Assembly (NCBI GenBank): GCA_900074885.1
Contig: FJUW01000003.1
Coordinates: 310,001-374,000, forward strand
DNA from: Rhynchosporium graminicola
Taxonomy: Eukaryota > Ascomycota > Leotiomycetes > Helotiales > Ploettnerulaceae
DNA: 64,000 nucleotides
Direction of reading: 5' to 3'
Both the position numbers and the translations under genes were made by a program. Within the stretch, counting starts at the first letter, position 1. Each line of letters begins with the position of its first letter. Of the stretch, positions 11,109-22,267 are shown piece after piece. Below the pieces are notes generated by a model, which was given only the letters and a program-made list of their open reading frames with translations, was not told the DNA's origin and ran no database searches.

Positions 11109-13391
11109 TCAGGACGGTGAAGTGAATCGCAGTAAGAACCGGTCAAACTCGGAAAGAAGCAGGTGTGGACGTGAGGTGCTGTGTCAAGTTTTGGTCCAAG
11201 GGCCAAGAAGATCGGTTTACTACAGTGGAAGACTTTTTTAGCAAAGTGATACGCAGGAAGCTTGAAATGGTTGTGGAGCGTAAATGAAGGAGATAATTCT
11301 TACCTCTGTGGGCTGTCCCGTGAGTTATCAGTGCGAAGGGCTTGTCGACTTGTCGACTTGGATCTGTAAAAATGACTTGCTGGGGTTTGGTCAGGCTGTG
11401 CAGCTGTGCAATTGCGGGCGTGCTACTTTGAGGAGACACGATTAATTCTTATTCTCTGATGCAGGTGTAATGCGACTCTTAAATAATGGTTGTGAAGGAG
11501 GCCATTGCAAGAAGTATGATATCTGCTGTAATTTTTGCACCTGCCCTAAGCGATAATAACTGGACGAATTTACTTAATAATGAGAACGAGGTTGATAGAC
11601 CCCTTAGTATGTATCGAAAGTGAAAGGTTTGTGACTCATGAATTCGGAATTTGAGGACGAAGCAGAGGTAATATGAACTGCTGCTCGAATATCTTATGTC
11701 ATTTTCCAAAACCTTCAGCTAACTTCTTGCTGAGCTTCAGATGAAAGTAAACTCATATCGTTTATTCCGATAAGATGAAGGCCAGTTTGGAGATATCTGC
11801 TGCTTTAAGCATACTACATGTGATTTTGTCTATTGAAGTTCAAGTTGTAATCAGACGGTGTGATATTTTCAGAAAATCGGCATGGTCGTTCTCGTCCTAA
11901 AGAACGTGTCGATTGCATTGAAGAGGCTACAGTAGGCGACATCTCGCTCATTGACGATAAGCAACTGCCTGGAAGTACAGCATAATCCCGTTACAATAGT
12001 TTCGAATATCTCACTCAAAAATAAATAGGTCGAGGGCTTACAACAAATCGTGACCGTCGTTTCTTTGACCCGTCGCACATTTTCAAGAATGCTAGCGTGC
12101 TGATCGGTTGTCTGATCCTCTCAGATCAAGATTCATGACTTCTGTAGCTCTCATGACCTGAGAGTATTCATAAAAAATGTACATAAAGCATTCTTCCACT
12201 GTCGATATCTCACTCATTTGATAGATACATATGCTTTAGTAGCTATAGTAGCATGGTCTGTTAGATGAAGCGCGCAAAGGATGTTATCTTGCCTAGAAAA
12301 TGTGGGTAGCCTCGTTGATGTCATCGACCTCCGCTTGCGAGTCTAGGAATGGAATTCACAAGCCTTACGCTTCAAAGCTGACGGAAAGGATTATCCCAGG
12401 TCCTCCGTCGCCTGTTCTATAGGAGATTCACTAGGGTAAGGGGTTTCGACTTGAATTTCGTAGGGCTGGCCTGAACACCTTGCTTAGTCTTATGATTTTT
12501 GATTAAAATAGATCACGACACAGATGAACGTTCAAAGGCTATAGAATGTTAGTAAGTAAGATTTCTAAGACTTATATTAATGTTTAAAAGTTTTGCAATA
12601 AATCAACCTGTGATTATTCTTTTTAGTTCTTCAAGCTCGAATCTTGTGCTTAAAGCATATCATCTAAGCTGTATGATAGATATCATGGAGAGTTAGAGCT
12701 TGAAAATATCAAGACTAGGTCTTGTGACTAGCAGAATGTAGTTTAGTTAGCTACTACTGAGTTCCTTGTACTGCAACCTGAAAGGCAATCAGCATCGTGT
12801 GATGGTCAAGCAAAGGTCACTCTTTTGCATAGTCGGGCTTCGTGTTTTCTTTGTAGAATACATTATAGAGCTTCAATATATGTCATGAATAAGTAAACAT
12901 CCCCCCCGGGATATCAAGAGTTGTGCAAGCACCACAGCAAGCGCTACTTGCGTCCTCCAGACCCGCAATGTAGGACGTGGGCATTTACGCAGCGTCACGA
13001 CTGCGCAGTGTACATTCATGATTTGTATGGCAGTGAGAGTCGAGCAGAAATTCTCTGTCTAAATCCGCTTTCAGGTGTGAGGGGTAGGAGGGGATATTTT
13101 TTATCATCGTAGCTGACGAGATGAATTGCATGTGGGTAGCTGCGGTGAAGTTCGTGGATAAAACGCCTTCAGTAAGCGGCTCTTAGACGGTGAAAGAAAG
13201 AGGTGCTGGGGAAATTCGATAGCGAGTATTTCGATAACGAGTTTTAACGTGGAATGGGTTTATGGAAGATTGTGGAGCGAAGAGAACGGCAGTATTTGAA
13301 GGCCTAGAATCTTCAGAATAGATTCGTGAAGTGGCACATTGACAGCTCACTGCTGCTGGACTTCCGACCTCGACGCGAGTTGTATGGAATC
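11109..13391. other. Intergenic, mostly without signal
   Basis: Includes a minus-strand open frame at 11143-11439 that may be a 5' exon of the gene ending at 10638, but it lacks an ATG. The remainder (11.45-13.39 kb) is AT-rich and stop-dense; nothing supported. Confidence 0.4.
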
Positions 13392-13985
13392 TTAATCAAC
13401 GACCAGTAACTTGTGATGTAATATCATGCACGAGTTGCTGAGATTTTCCCAATTAATATCAACTTTAGCAAGTTCCCTAGCGGCAATATCGCGAGCTACT
13501 CTGGCCTCCTCAAGGTCCTCGGTCAACCTTTGGTTTCACTCGGTGACTCTGGTGACTTCGGCACGAGCGCTATCGAGTTCCACGCTCTGGGCTAGCGATC
13601 GAGCATTCAGTTCGATGATACGACGCTGGAGCTGTAGAATTTCGGCGGGAAGACCCCTCTGAGGTTGTGATCTTTGACCTACAGCAGGAGCAGGAGCAGG
13701 AGCCTGGGCGACCACAACCTGTTGAGCTCCGGGAATCTCTCGAAGAGGTGGATGATTGTGGCCGCTTGGCTGAACTCTCGCCGGATAGATAACATCGCCC
13801 ATCACTCCCTGCAGGCGAGGGTCATCTGCAGGAATGGAGGGATCCGCACGAAGCCTTTCCATGATGCTTTCGATCATCCGTGGGTTGAACCAGTCATGGT
13901 AACTTTCATGGTGTTCAATCCACCAGGTTTTAAGTTGCGCATCGCTCCATACCAATAAAGATTTCACTTCGTGGTGACGAACCAT
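13392..13985 (-). pseudogene. Unknown coiled-coil protein interrupted by an in-frame TGA
   Basis: The frame starts at the ATG at 13985 (MVRHHEVKSLLVWSDAQLK) and runs 149 codons to a TGA at 13538-13536. The very same frame then continues for 47 codons (NQRLTEDLEEARVARDIAAR) to TAA at 13394-13392. The parts are one coiled coil: heptad-like RRIIELNARSLAQSVELDSA before the stop and LTEDLEEARVARDIAAREL after it. The TGA therefore most likely replaced a TGG (one G-to-A change) rather than marking a natural end. Order: N-terminal helical region rich in W and H (residues 1-55), an Ala/Pro-rich linker (APAPAPA, about 93-99), then the coiled coil. No family recognised. The 149-residue form could still be made. 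Confidence 0.5.
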
Positions 13986-14762
13986 AGCTTCTCGATATCT
14001 CTCACTGAAGCTTTAAGATGGCGTCAGCTGAGTGGAAGCTTTTGAGTAGGCAGATGCTGGAAGCTCACCTCGAATTCTACAAATTTGCGGTAAAGCACCT
14101 TCCGCGAAAAAAGTCAATGGCCCTTTCTGTGGCGTAATTCAAGACTGGTTGATCGTGAATCGAGTTTTTCTTTCGGTTCGTTTTAGCTTTGTGTTGGAGA
14201 TTCTGTAACCGGATCTGCATCACACCGAAGTTGAGAGAACTGTGGCGTGATGTTGCTTGTGTGAAGAAATGAAGCGTTTCTGAGTCTGACGGAGAAGACG
14301 ATCCAACAAATAATACGGTCTTCTGACCCTAGTAAGGCATCAACTTTTGAGTGAATCTTTTGTTTCTTAGTTTTCACTTGCTCAAATCAAGACGAATTTC
14401 AAGAAGACGTCAATAGTGAGTGCTCATAGGTAAGCACTACTCGTGAAGGAGAGAAAATGTCTAAACTTGGCACCTCGAAATGGCTAAAATACCAATACTC
14501 CTGATGTCTGTACCTTCTGTTACTGGACGGATACTCTCGTTGTCCTGATAGGAATGAAGTTTGCTACATTTATTCACAACACATTAGCTATTGCAGTCAC
14601 ACAATCTTAGAAATAATTGATTGCTACTTACGTCTTACCGCATACAGGGTAATATTTGAGATCAGAAAATTCGCTCTGATACCACTGAAGCTGATTAAAC
14701 CGCCTTGATCGCAATGAGGCCAGTGCCAAGAAGCGCTACCTTTTAAGGGTAGCTCTCAAACC
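13986..14762. other. Intergenic between two related coiled-coil loci
   Basis: No coding signal beyond short frames. It separates the coiled-coil gene from its more decayed relative. Confidence 0.4.
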
Positions 14763-14945
14763 ATGAATCGGGCTCACTCTCCAATTGGTGGTGTACTCAA
14801 AGTAAGACGAGCAAAAGACTGTGCCATTAGCTCTGTGATGCGACGCTGGAATCACTGGTACCCCTTGGTAAAGCCAATGTGTGGTTGTACTGGAGTAGGA
14901 GATGGAGCTGGAGCAGTGGCATTTGACTACTTCGATTGTCTTGCT
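14763..14945 (-). pseudogene. Decayed relative of the coiled-coil gene at 13392-13985
   Basis: On the minus strand one frame reads TAPAPSPTPVQP, a stop, then FQRRITELMAQSFARLTL. This aligns with AQAPAPAPAV followed by LQRRIIELNARSLAQSVEL of the gene about 1.2 kb away. At DNA level CCAGCGTCG[C/T]ATCA and flanking bases match. The Ala/Pro linker followed by the RRI.EL coiled coil occurs in the same order and orientation, so a tandem duplication that has lost most of its sequence is the simplest reading. It carries in-frame stops and no start. Confidence 0.4.
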
Positions 14946-16300
14946 TTGAGAATACTTTTGGAACAGATTGTTTAGTAATTTAATGCGGAGAAACTTAAGA
15001 TGCATGGAAGTCATTGACCTGCAATTCTGTATCAATATGGGCGAGACTCGTCTGAATGGGTAGGAAACTACCCTAGTGTTAGGATAATAGATCATTTCTA
15101 TGAATATCTCATCTGATTTATCTATCAATCATTCAATCAATAGGCCGGTACTGGCTACCGTTTGATTCATTTTTCAGGTTGTAGCTACTTACTTGGCTCG
15201 CAAATATTCGGAGATTATTCTTGTCAGCAAGATAATCGGCGTGTCTAGATGTGTTCGTGATTCGGATTTTCTCTAGAAGATAGACCACTTTTTATTCAAA
15301 CCCCAAAGCCTAACCAGGTCTTCTTTCGATCGGGGGAAAAACATGATAGAATCCTCGAGCTATCTATAACAGCTATAAAAAATGAGATATCCGATCGAGT
15401 TTCGTCCCTTTCTTGAAGAGAAGTCGACAGGAAACTTCGTTTTTCGCCGTTTCTCAATACAATGATTCAGCTGCTGCTTTAGAAGGGCCGGGTTCAGTGT
15501 CAAATTGCTATACTACATCGTTCTTGAAGTTCGGGAGATTATTATTAGGCTGGCAGTCGTTGGCGCGGAGTAACGGAAGATTTGCCTTCAGGAAGGTCAG
15601 ACTTCTATTCACTGCTCTTGTTCTTCGCAAGTTACTTGCGAGTGCCACGAGGCTATACCTCCCCAAGTTGAAGTATATAGTATGAAATGGCGTCTACCAT
15701 AAAATCGAGATACAAAGCTGAAGTTCAATTCACACAAGAGTCGGCACGATCCTATTGCCATGGGCCTCCTGTAAAAGATCTCAGGCCCTCATAAGGTTGA
15801 GTGGACACGATTTACGGACCAGTCGAGTTGCGGTCGCTCTATGAAAGTCACTTGGGACACCTGTGAATGACGCAGGCCTTCATCTTAGTTGTGTAATCTC
15901 GTGTTGAATTTCAAATATTATATGTTGCTGTAGAGCCTTGAAAAAAACCCAGCAAGAAAACGCATCAGTTTGATCTGAAGATTTCAAACGTAGACACGAT
16001 TGGAGGAACCCGGAGATGCCTGTTCAGGGGGAACCCGACATCATTTTCAAGAGAGCAAGTAGGTGAGTCGCAAGACCAATCTAATACAGTGAGTGCTGAG
16101 GGACTTTGGGAAGATAGACACTTCGTTTACACGTATCGTTGCGGCTATAAAAACCGGAATCGTTAGGTCATTGGAGTTCCGGTGAGATTATTGTAATGTT
16201 GACAAATATCCCAATACAACGACAAGAAGCGAGATTCAGAAGCGAGAACCTGAAAGCCCAGACTCTCTACCTAAAAGTCATTAACCCCTTTACGCCTAAA
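14946..16300. other. Intergenic, no gene seen
   Basis: AT-rich, stop-dense spacer before the SAMDC promoter region. Nothing supported. Confidence 0.4.
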
Positions 16301-17516
16301 GTCAAAAATCTCAAAAATCGCTCAAAGATGAGGGATTAACCAGACCGCTTTATTCAGCTTCGGCTTATCTTGGACGACCTCTCACATCGTGATAAACCTC
16401 AAGTTCCTTCCCCAATTTCGAATCCCAATTCCATCCTCGTTGCCTCCAGAATCAAGTCATATTCAATATACGGTGTAGAGCATTTACAAGGTTGGTGCAA
16501 ATCTCCGCGGTGCGTTCCACACACGCCCCGGCCCATGACGTGAAGGGACGGAGGGGCACGAGGACCAAGAAGCCAGGGCTAACGAGACACAACAAAAGTT
16601 TTTTTGTAGCACGAAACAACGACTGATCTTTCCCGTCCTTTATTAGACCACACCGACACCAGAATCGAAGCTCTACAAATCCTCACGACCAACGGTTATA
16701 TACTCGCATTTTCTTGAGGTATTCCCGATGAATCCTAATTCCAGGAGTAATACCTATTAAAGTTGGAATAATCATTTCAACTCGTCATAATCACAGTCAG
16801 TGCACAGCACACTGAACTGCGACACCGCAACCTCTTCACTACGTTCCTCGATTACTCTATGAGCACCAAAGACCTGCTTAGATTCCTGTCCAAGCCTGCA
16901 AAGTGAGTTGAACTGGATGTTGCGTTATCTTTGCGCTCTGCCTCTGCGACCTCTTATTGTGTGGTCTATGCGGCGTTTTTCTCCAGGCCTCAATGAACCA
17001 ATCTTCGCTGTGATGATGAGAAACAACTTCTAACAGGAATCACTTACATTTACTGTTGCTCTGTCTCTAATATGCAGCACAATATGATACACGCACCTTG
17101 TTCAAAAGCTGACTTCACCTTTCCAGGCCCAGATAACACTAGCCGCGCCCCCCCTCGAAAAACATTCACCTCGAAATCGCAGATAAACCTCATCTGCTAG
17201 ACCCGATATCCATTCACGGTATCGGTTTCTATCAGAGCGGGGCAACTCCAAGAGTCAACATTCCCTCAGCAAAGAACTTCTACATCCCTTTGTGCACACG
17301 ACCTCCATAACGTCCCCAAAGACGTTCTTGATAAACCACTTATAGCTGGCTCAGCCAGCACACGATCTCTCCCACGCTTCTGTGGGCCTACTCTTCTCAG
17401 GCGGAAACCGCAAGGTTCGTCTGAGTGGCAGATAGTGCTACAGTGCTTTCGAAGTACTTGTCAAAGGAAACACTACCTACGCACTCAATCAAGTCACATA
17501 TACTACGCTTGTAGTT
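16301..17516 (+). promoter_or_regulatory. Promoter and long 5' leader of SAMDC, with likely leader intron
   Basis: About 1.2 kb without a long frame precedes the SAMDC start. It contains a short upstream ORF at 16859-16906 whose end overlaps a consensus donor (AA/GTGAGT at 16903). The best acceptor is TTCTAACAG ending at 17036, giving a 134-bp intron with a nearby branch-like CTAAC. A long leader with an upstream ORF is known to mediate polyamine feedback on SAMDC translation in animals and plants; that it does so here is inference. Confidence 0.5.
16859..16906 (+). CDS. Upstream ORF of SAMDC (15 codons)
   Basis: ATG at 16859 opens a short frame, MSTKDLLRFLSKPAK, ending at TGA 16904-16906. 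Its last codons coincide with a splice donor, AA/GTGAGT. If the intron 16903-17036 is removed, the frame instead continues to NHLHLLLLCL and stops, giving 25 codons. Position upstream of S-adenosylmethionine decarboxylase suggests a regulatory peptide that stalls ribosomes when polyamines are high, as known for mammalian AdoMetDC. There is no sequence similarity to the mammalian hexapeptide that I can see. It could also be a chance ORF. Confidence 0.4.
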   Translation: MSTKDLLRFLSKPAK

Positions 17517-19157
17517 ATGGTCAACCTCGAGATCCCCTCCCAATACACTTTCTCGCCTTCTGAAGGTACACCACATCTGACGATCAATCGTGAGGCTACT
17601 ATCGATCTCGATAGCAGCAATGCATTCGAAGGTAAGTCAACCTGAATACTAGGAGAGAATAAGCTAATATATGCAGGCCCCGAGAAGCTCCTCGAGGTCT
17701 GGTTCGCTCCCGCTGCCGATGCTCTTCCTCCGGGAACCAAGAAAAATGGCTTGAAAGCAGTGGCTGCGGAGACATGGAAGGAAATGCTGGATCTGGTCAA
17801 CTGCAAGGTTCTCTCCGTCGTTGAATCCGAACATATCGATGCCTACCTCCTATCCGAATCCAGCATGTTTGTCTTCCCACACAAGCTGATCCTCAAGACC
17901 TGCGGTACTACAACTCTTCTGCTTGGTCTTCGACGCATGTTGAGAATCGCTGCTATGGAGGCGAAGTTTCCATTCGACAACACCGACTCCGTTGAAGATA
18001 TCAAGACTGCTGCTACCCCATACAGAGTCTTCTACAGCCGCAAGAATTTCCTCTTCCCGGACAAGCAACATGGACCTCACCGAAGTTGGAAGCATGAAGT
18101 CAAGTTCCTGGACGATATGTTCGCAGGTGGAAGCGCTTACATGGTTGGCAAGATGAATGGTGACCATTGGTATCTCTACCTGACATCACCCAACACGACT
18201 CTCACACCTCCAAGAACCCCTGAGAACGAGCGATCACCTACGGAGACCAAGATCCTGAAGATCCCAAGCATTTCAGCCTATACAGTTAGCCAACGTGGAC
18301 TTGAGAGTGATGACGAAACCCTCGAGGTTCTCATGACCGATCTTGATCAAGAGAATGCTAAACAGTTCTACCTCGAACACGCGAGTGCGGTCGCAGAAGG
18401 CAAGTACTCTGATCGGGCTCAACGAGCACGCAAGGAAGCAGCCAACAGTCTCGGTGACCTGAGCGAAGCCATGATGAACTCAACCCTGAGCGGAACCACA
18501 GCCGGCAGTGCCAATGAGGAGAAATTCGATGTCTTCAGTCAAACCTCTTCTGAGAACGGCATTTACACTCCCGAAGACGAGGCCCTGTTCCCAGAAGATC
18601 TCAGCACTGAAGGCCATGCCCTAGGTACGGTCGTGTCTGAAGCCTGCGGACTCTCCGACGTCTATCCTACCTCGCGTTACCCTGATGCACGCGTAGATGC
18701 CTATCTCTTCACACCGTGCGGATTCTCAGCCAACGGCGTCATTCCTGCTCCTGATCAAGCCGGCGCTGCCACACACTATTTCACTGTCCACGTCACGCCC
18801 GAAGCACAATGCTCCTACGCCTCCTTCGAGACCAACGTCCCCGGCCGCCAGACCGGACGCGAGACCTGCGAAGTCATCGAGCACGTCGTGAATATCTTCA
18901 AGCCGGGTCGTTTCAGCGTCACTCTGTTTGAAGCCAAATCCGACACCTTCGAAGCGCGAGAGTTGGGACTCGTGGCTGAGCAGAGCGCCGAGACGGCCAA
19001 GAAGGCGTTGGTGAGAAGCGCGAAGATGGAGAAGATTAGAGGGTATCGTCGCGTCGATCGTATTGTGCATGAGTTGGATGGATATGATTTGGTGTTTCGC
19101 TACTATGAGCGTGAGGGTTGGGTAGGTGGGGGACCACGATTGGGTGAGATTGATTGA
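17517..19157 (+). CDS. SPE2: S-adenosylmethionine decarboxylase proenzyme
   Basis: Exon 1 is 17517-17631 and exon 2 is 17677-19157, with a 45-bp intron (GTAAGT to TGCAG). They give 531 residues. The enzyme removes CO2 from S-adenosylmethionine to make the aminopropyl donor for spermidine and spermine. The autoprocessing site is unmistakable: YLLSESSMFVFPHK, with cleavage between Glu99 and Ser100, so Ser100 becomes the pyruvoyl group. It is followed by the proton-donor region ILKTCGTTTLL (Cys114). Further family blocks are YRVFYSRKNFLFPD, GSAYMVGKMNGDHWYLY, LTDLD-like MTDLDQENAKQFY, and CGFSANGVIPA in the alpha chain. A fungal-type insert of roughly 80 residues (rich in S/T/E) precedes the last block and explains the length above animal enzymes. 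The leader carries an upstream ORF. Confidence 0.96.
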
Positions 19158-19701
19158 GTGAGATTGATTGAGTGTGTGGATGGGGTGGTTGAAACGGTCA
19201 TGAAAAAGCAGGCTCTGCTAGGCTGTTTGCGTTCGTTCTGCAGCTTCTCTCTCGTTCTGTACTTCAAACTCCATTTCCTTGCATTTGTGCTATAGCACTA
19301 AGTACGATTGCGGCGTTGTACGAGCAGACTTTCTGTACCCTGCTCCCCTCCCTGTCTTTACAGCACTTACTGCAGATGTCAGTCACTTGGTTCTTGTAGC
19401 TACTTACTTGGCTCACTTGATAGCTCCTGTCTCTCCGTCCAAGAAATGGTTTATAGTCACGAGAAATGAAAATGCTTCATATCAAGTCTTATACCACATT
19501 GCCCTTTTCTCTCACAGTGCGAGGTACGCACTGTAAGAAAATGAACAAATGGAGGGAATTCGGTCAATGACTCGCCTCGTGAGGCTTTGCTTTATTTGCT
19601 TGTAACAAGGAATTCGACCATGGACATCTTTCGTGCCTTGGAACAGAACGCCACGGACGTAATGGCTTTCTTTTTGATGCAGATTACGTATGTATGTACG
19701 T

Positions 19702-19734
19702 TCCTACCTACCTACCTACCTACCTATCTATCTA
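19702..19734. repeat. (CTAC/CTAT)n microsatellite
   Basis: Direct reading shows CTAC units passing into CTAT units. Confidence 0.85.
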
Positions 19735-19913
19735 TGAAAGGATGGATACGAGAACCGCAGATCCTTCCTTTACTCGGGACGCAATGCACGACGGCATGTT
19801 ATCTACTCTACCTTGGGGGAGGGAGGGTCTAGAGAGTTCTGGCTGCGGGCGACAGCGACTCTCGGTCGGGGGGTTGGGGGTTTGGATTGAAAGGTTGGGT
19901 TTTATGGAGATAG

Positions 19914-19952
19914 ATGAGTGAGTGAGTGAATGAGTGAGTGAGTGAGTGAGTG
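19914..19952. repeat. (TGAG)n microsatellite
   Basis: About nine TGAG units with one variant TGAA. Confidence 0.85.
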
Positions 19953-20150
19953 GTCAGGAAACCCTCGGAAGAAAAAGAGGGCGGCGATGAAGGTGCGCCT
20001 GCGGTCGGGTGGGGAGGGAAGGGGAGGGGGCTGGTTGGTTACAAGACGGACGGACGGCAGTTGGATTCTCTTCTACCGATGTTTGGAGAGTACGAGGGTG
20101 ATGAAAAGGATAGGGAGGGACAGGAGGGTACGTTATGGGATGTGGAGATT

Positions 20151-20206
20151 GGATGGATGGATGGATGGATGGATGGATGGATGGATGGATGGATGGATGG
20201 ATGGAT
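20151..20206. repeat. (GGAT)14 microsatellite
   Basis: Uninterrupted run of about 14 GGAT units. Confidence 0.92.
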
Positions 20207-20270
20207 TTGGTGAGCTGGGGATTCTGTCTGAATGATGGTTAGGGTAATTGAAAAAGTGTGTAGAGGTATT

Positions 20271-20302
20271 TATGTATGTATGTATGTATGTATGTATGTA
20301 TG
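20271..20302. repeat. (GTAT)n microsatellite
   Basis: About eight ATGT/GTAT units. Confidence 0.88.
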
Positions 20303-21592
20303 GAGGGGAAGCACATGAGATACCTTCGTGTGGTGAGATGAGATGAGATGTGATTTTTGGTACTCCTATTATGTTGTATGTGAACGAGCGGGATTTGGTG
20401 GACTTTAGATCTTCACTTCGAGCTTCCCACCCAGAGGAACTTGCGGGATTTGGCTGAGGAGGTACCGGGGGGGTTACGAGGTAGCTAAGATACAGGTACG
20501 TAGGTAGGTAAGGAGTCTGGCCTTGTAGAGTGGGTGGAGTGGGATGCTATGGTGATACTTCCGTGATTTCGTAGGGATGGGGGAGGGGCGGGGGGATGGT
20601 CGCAGGATCGCGTCCGGATACCGTCTTTTCTTTTTCTTTGTACAGTAGTAGTTCTTTTAGTTCTTCTTCGTCGGAGTGGAGTCGAGTGGATCTGGGAAGG
20701 GATGAGGCTGGGTTGGTGAGTGAGTGAGTCTGTGAGGAGAACGGTGAGGAGAAGTAGGGAGGTGGATTGATAGATAGATGGATGGATGGATGAACTGATA
20801 GATAATTGACTAGCGCCTGTAGACTTCTCGTGTGGTTATTCTGATGTTGTATTGTATTGCACAATATCGTGGGAATCAGGACGGATCTTCCATTCTAGGT
20901 GTGAGCGAGCGAGTGAGCGAGTGCCTCTTATGAATGAATAAATAAATGTTCCCTGATGGTTCCTTGGAGAGAGGCAACAGCTCAATCTGACTGTTCGTTT
21001 GGCTGACGAGGATGACCCTTCCTGAGACAGGCGCTTCATGGTGAACTGAACAGCTCAGCCATCGTCTCTCTCCTTCAGCACAGAAAGATGCTATTGTACT
21101 CCGCGTGTAAGCCAAACCCGAAATACCTCAGCTCAGCCTCCTACCCTTCTCATCAACCATGAAATCCAACATCCACGTGCAAGTATATGCAAGCAAAAGC
21201 ATAACTTCCCCATGCAGTTCATTCCTTCCACCCACGGCGATCCGATCGACGCAGAACACGCTCGCTCCTCGTATACCGCGTGGTCCTGCAGCAAAGCCTA
21301 CGTCGCGGGAACGCGCCCCTTTCTTTATATAGTCAGTCGCGTCCCCAACGCGCCACGCTACCAACTTCCCACCTCACTCTAACCTGCATGCTCCGTACAA
21401 GTAAGTTCTTGGTTCATGTCCCTGTAAGCCCTTCCCCTGCATCCGAAGCGCCCAACCCTCCTCCAACCAGATGTCCGCAAAGCGCTTTGCATGAATCAGT
21501 CGCGGTTCGTCGAGTGGGAGAGCGTGGTGTGCGTTGGTGTACTGTAACTGACGGGCTCGCAGGGTACGGGGGCTGAGTGGGGTGAGGGAGAC

Positions 21593-21628
21593 AGGTAGGT
21601 AGGTAGGTAGGTAGGTAGGTAGGTAGGT
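21593..21628. repeat. (GTAG)9 microsatellite
   Basis: About nine uninterrupted GTAG units. Confidence 0.9.
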
Positions 21629-21726
21629 TTTGAAGAGGAGATTGGTGGTGAGTGGTGGTGAGGAGGAGGGGGGAGGTATGATTGGAGGGAATCGCGAAAA
21701 AGGCACGAGAGAGACGCGCAGGGGGG

Positions 21727-21756
21727 CGTGGCGTGGCGTGGCGTGGCGTGGCGTGA
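21727..21756. repeat. (GTGGC)n pentanucleotide repeat
   Basis: Five to six GTGGC units. Confidence 0.88.
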
Positions 21757-22267
21757 GGAAAGAGCTAAGACCGAGAGGGAAGGGAAGGGAGGGATAGGGA
21801 TAGGGATTGGGATTGGTGAATTGGGAAAGTGGAAAAAGAAGCAAGTATAGGTAAGGTAGTAAGTAGTATTGGTGTAGTACGAGGTGAGTCTGAGTGGGTG
21901 GTGGTGATATATGCTGCTTTGCCCCCCTCGCGAGAGCGTTGAGAGGCAGAAGTATAGAAAATCGCTGATTGTTTGTTGTGAATGTTCTTTAGCTGCGTTT
22001 GAGGATCGTAATATCAACAATCAATCAATCCAAGCAATCAACAATTACTTCGGCTTCGACAATTGTTTTGTTCGAGCACTTCGACTTGGTGATTGACGAC
22101 CGGATTCTCGGCTTCAATTGATTAATTGATTATCTGGTTGATCGATTGATTGAATCCTTGTTCCAGGAATCGTATCAACTGTACAGACGTTGGGTGTTGT
22201 ACGAAGCTTCATTCTCGAGATCTTATTACCAACGACGACAATCCATCATCCCCAACAAGATCCTACA

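Larger units (their letters stand above)
19158..22267. other. Microsatellite-rich intergenic spacer / long 5' region of the next gene
   Basis: Three kilobases with at least six separate tandem tetra- or pentanucleotide tracts and long purine-rich stretches. Long frames seen here (for example one coding repeated WMDG) are products of the repeats. The last 200 bases are pyrimidine-rich and likely hold the promoter of the gene starting at 22268. Confidence 0.7.

Noticed and set aside
19942..20235. 97-codon frame with repeated WMDG
   Set aside because: It is the translation of the GGAT microsatellite; no flanking protein-like sequence.
21374..22020. Two long overlapping minus-strand frames
   Set aside because: Rich in S, P, L, T and Y because of repeats (YLPT from the GTAG tract); both frames are open only through low complexity.
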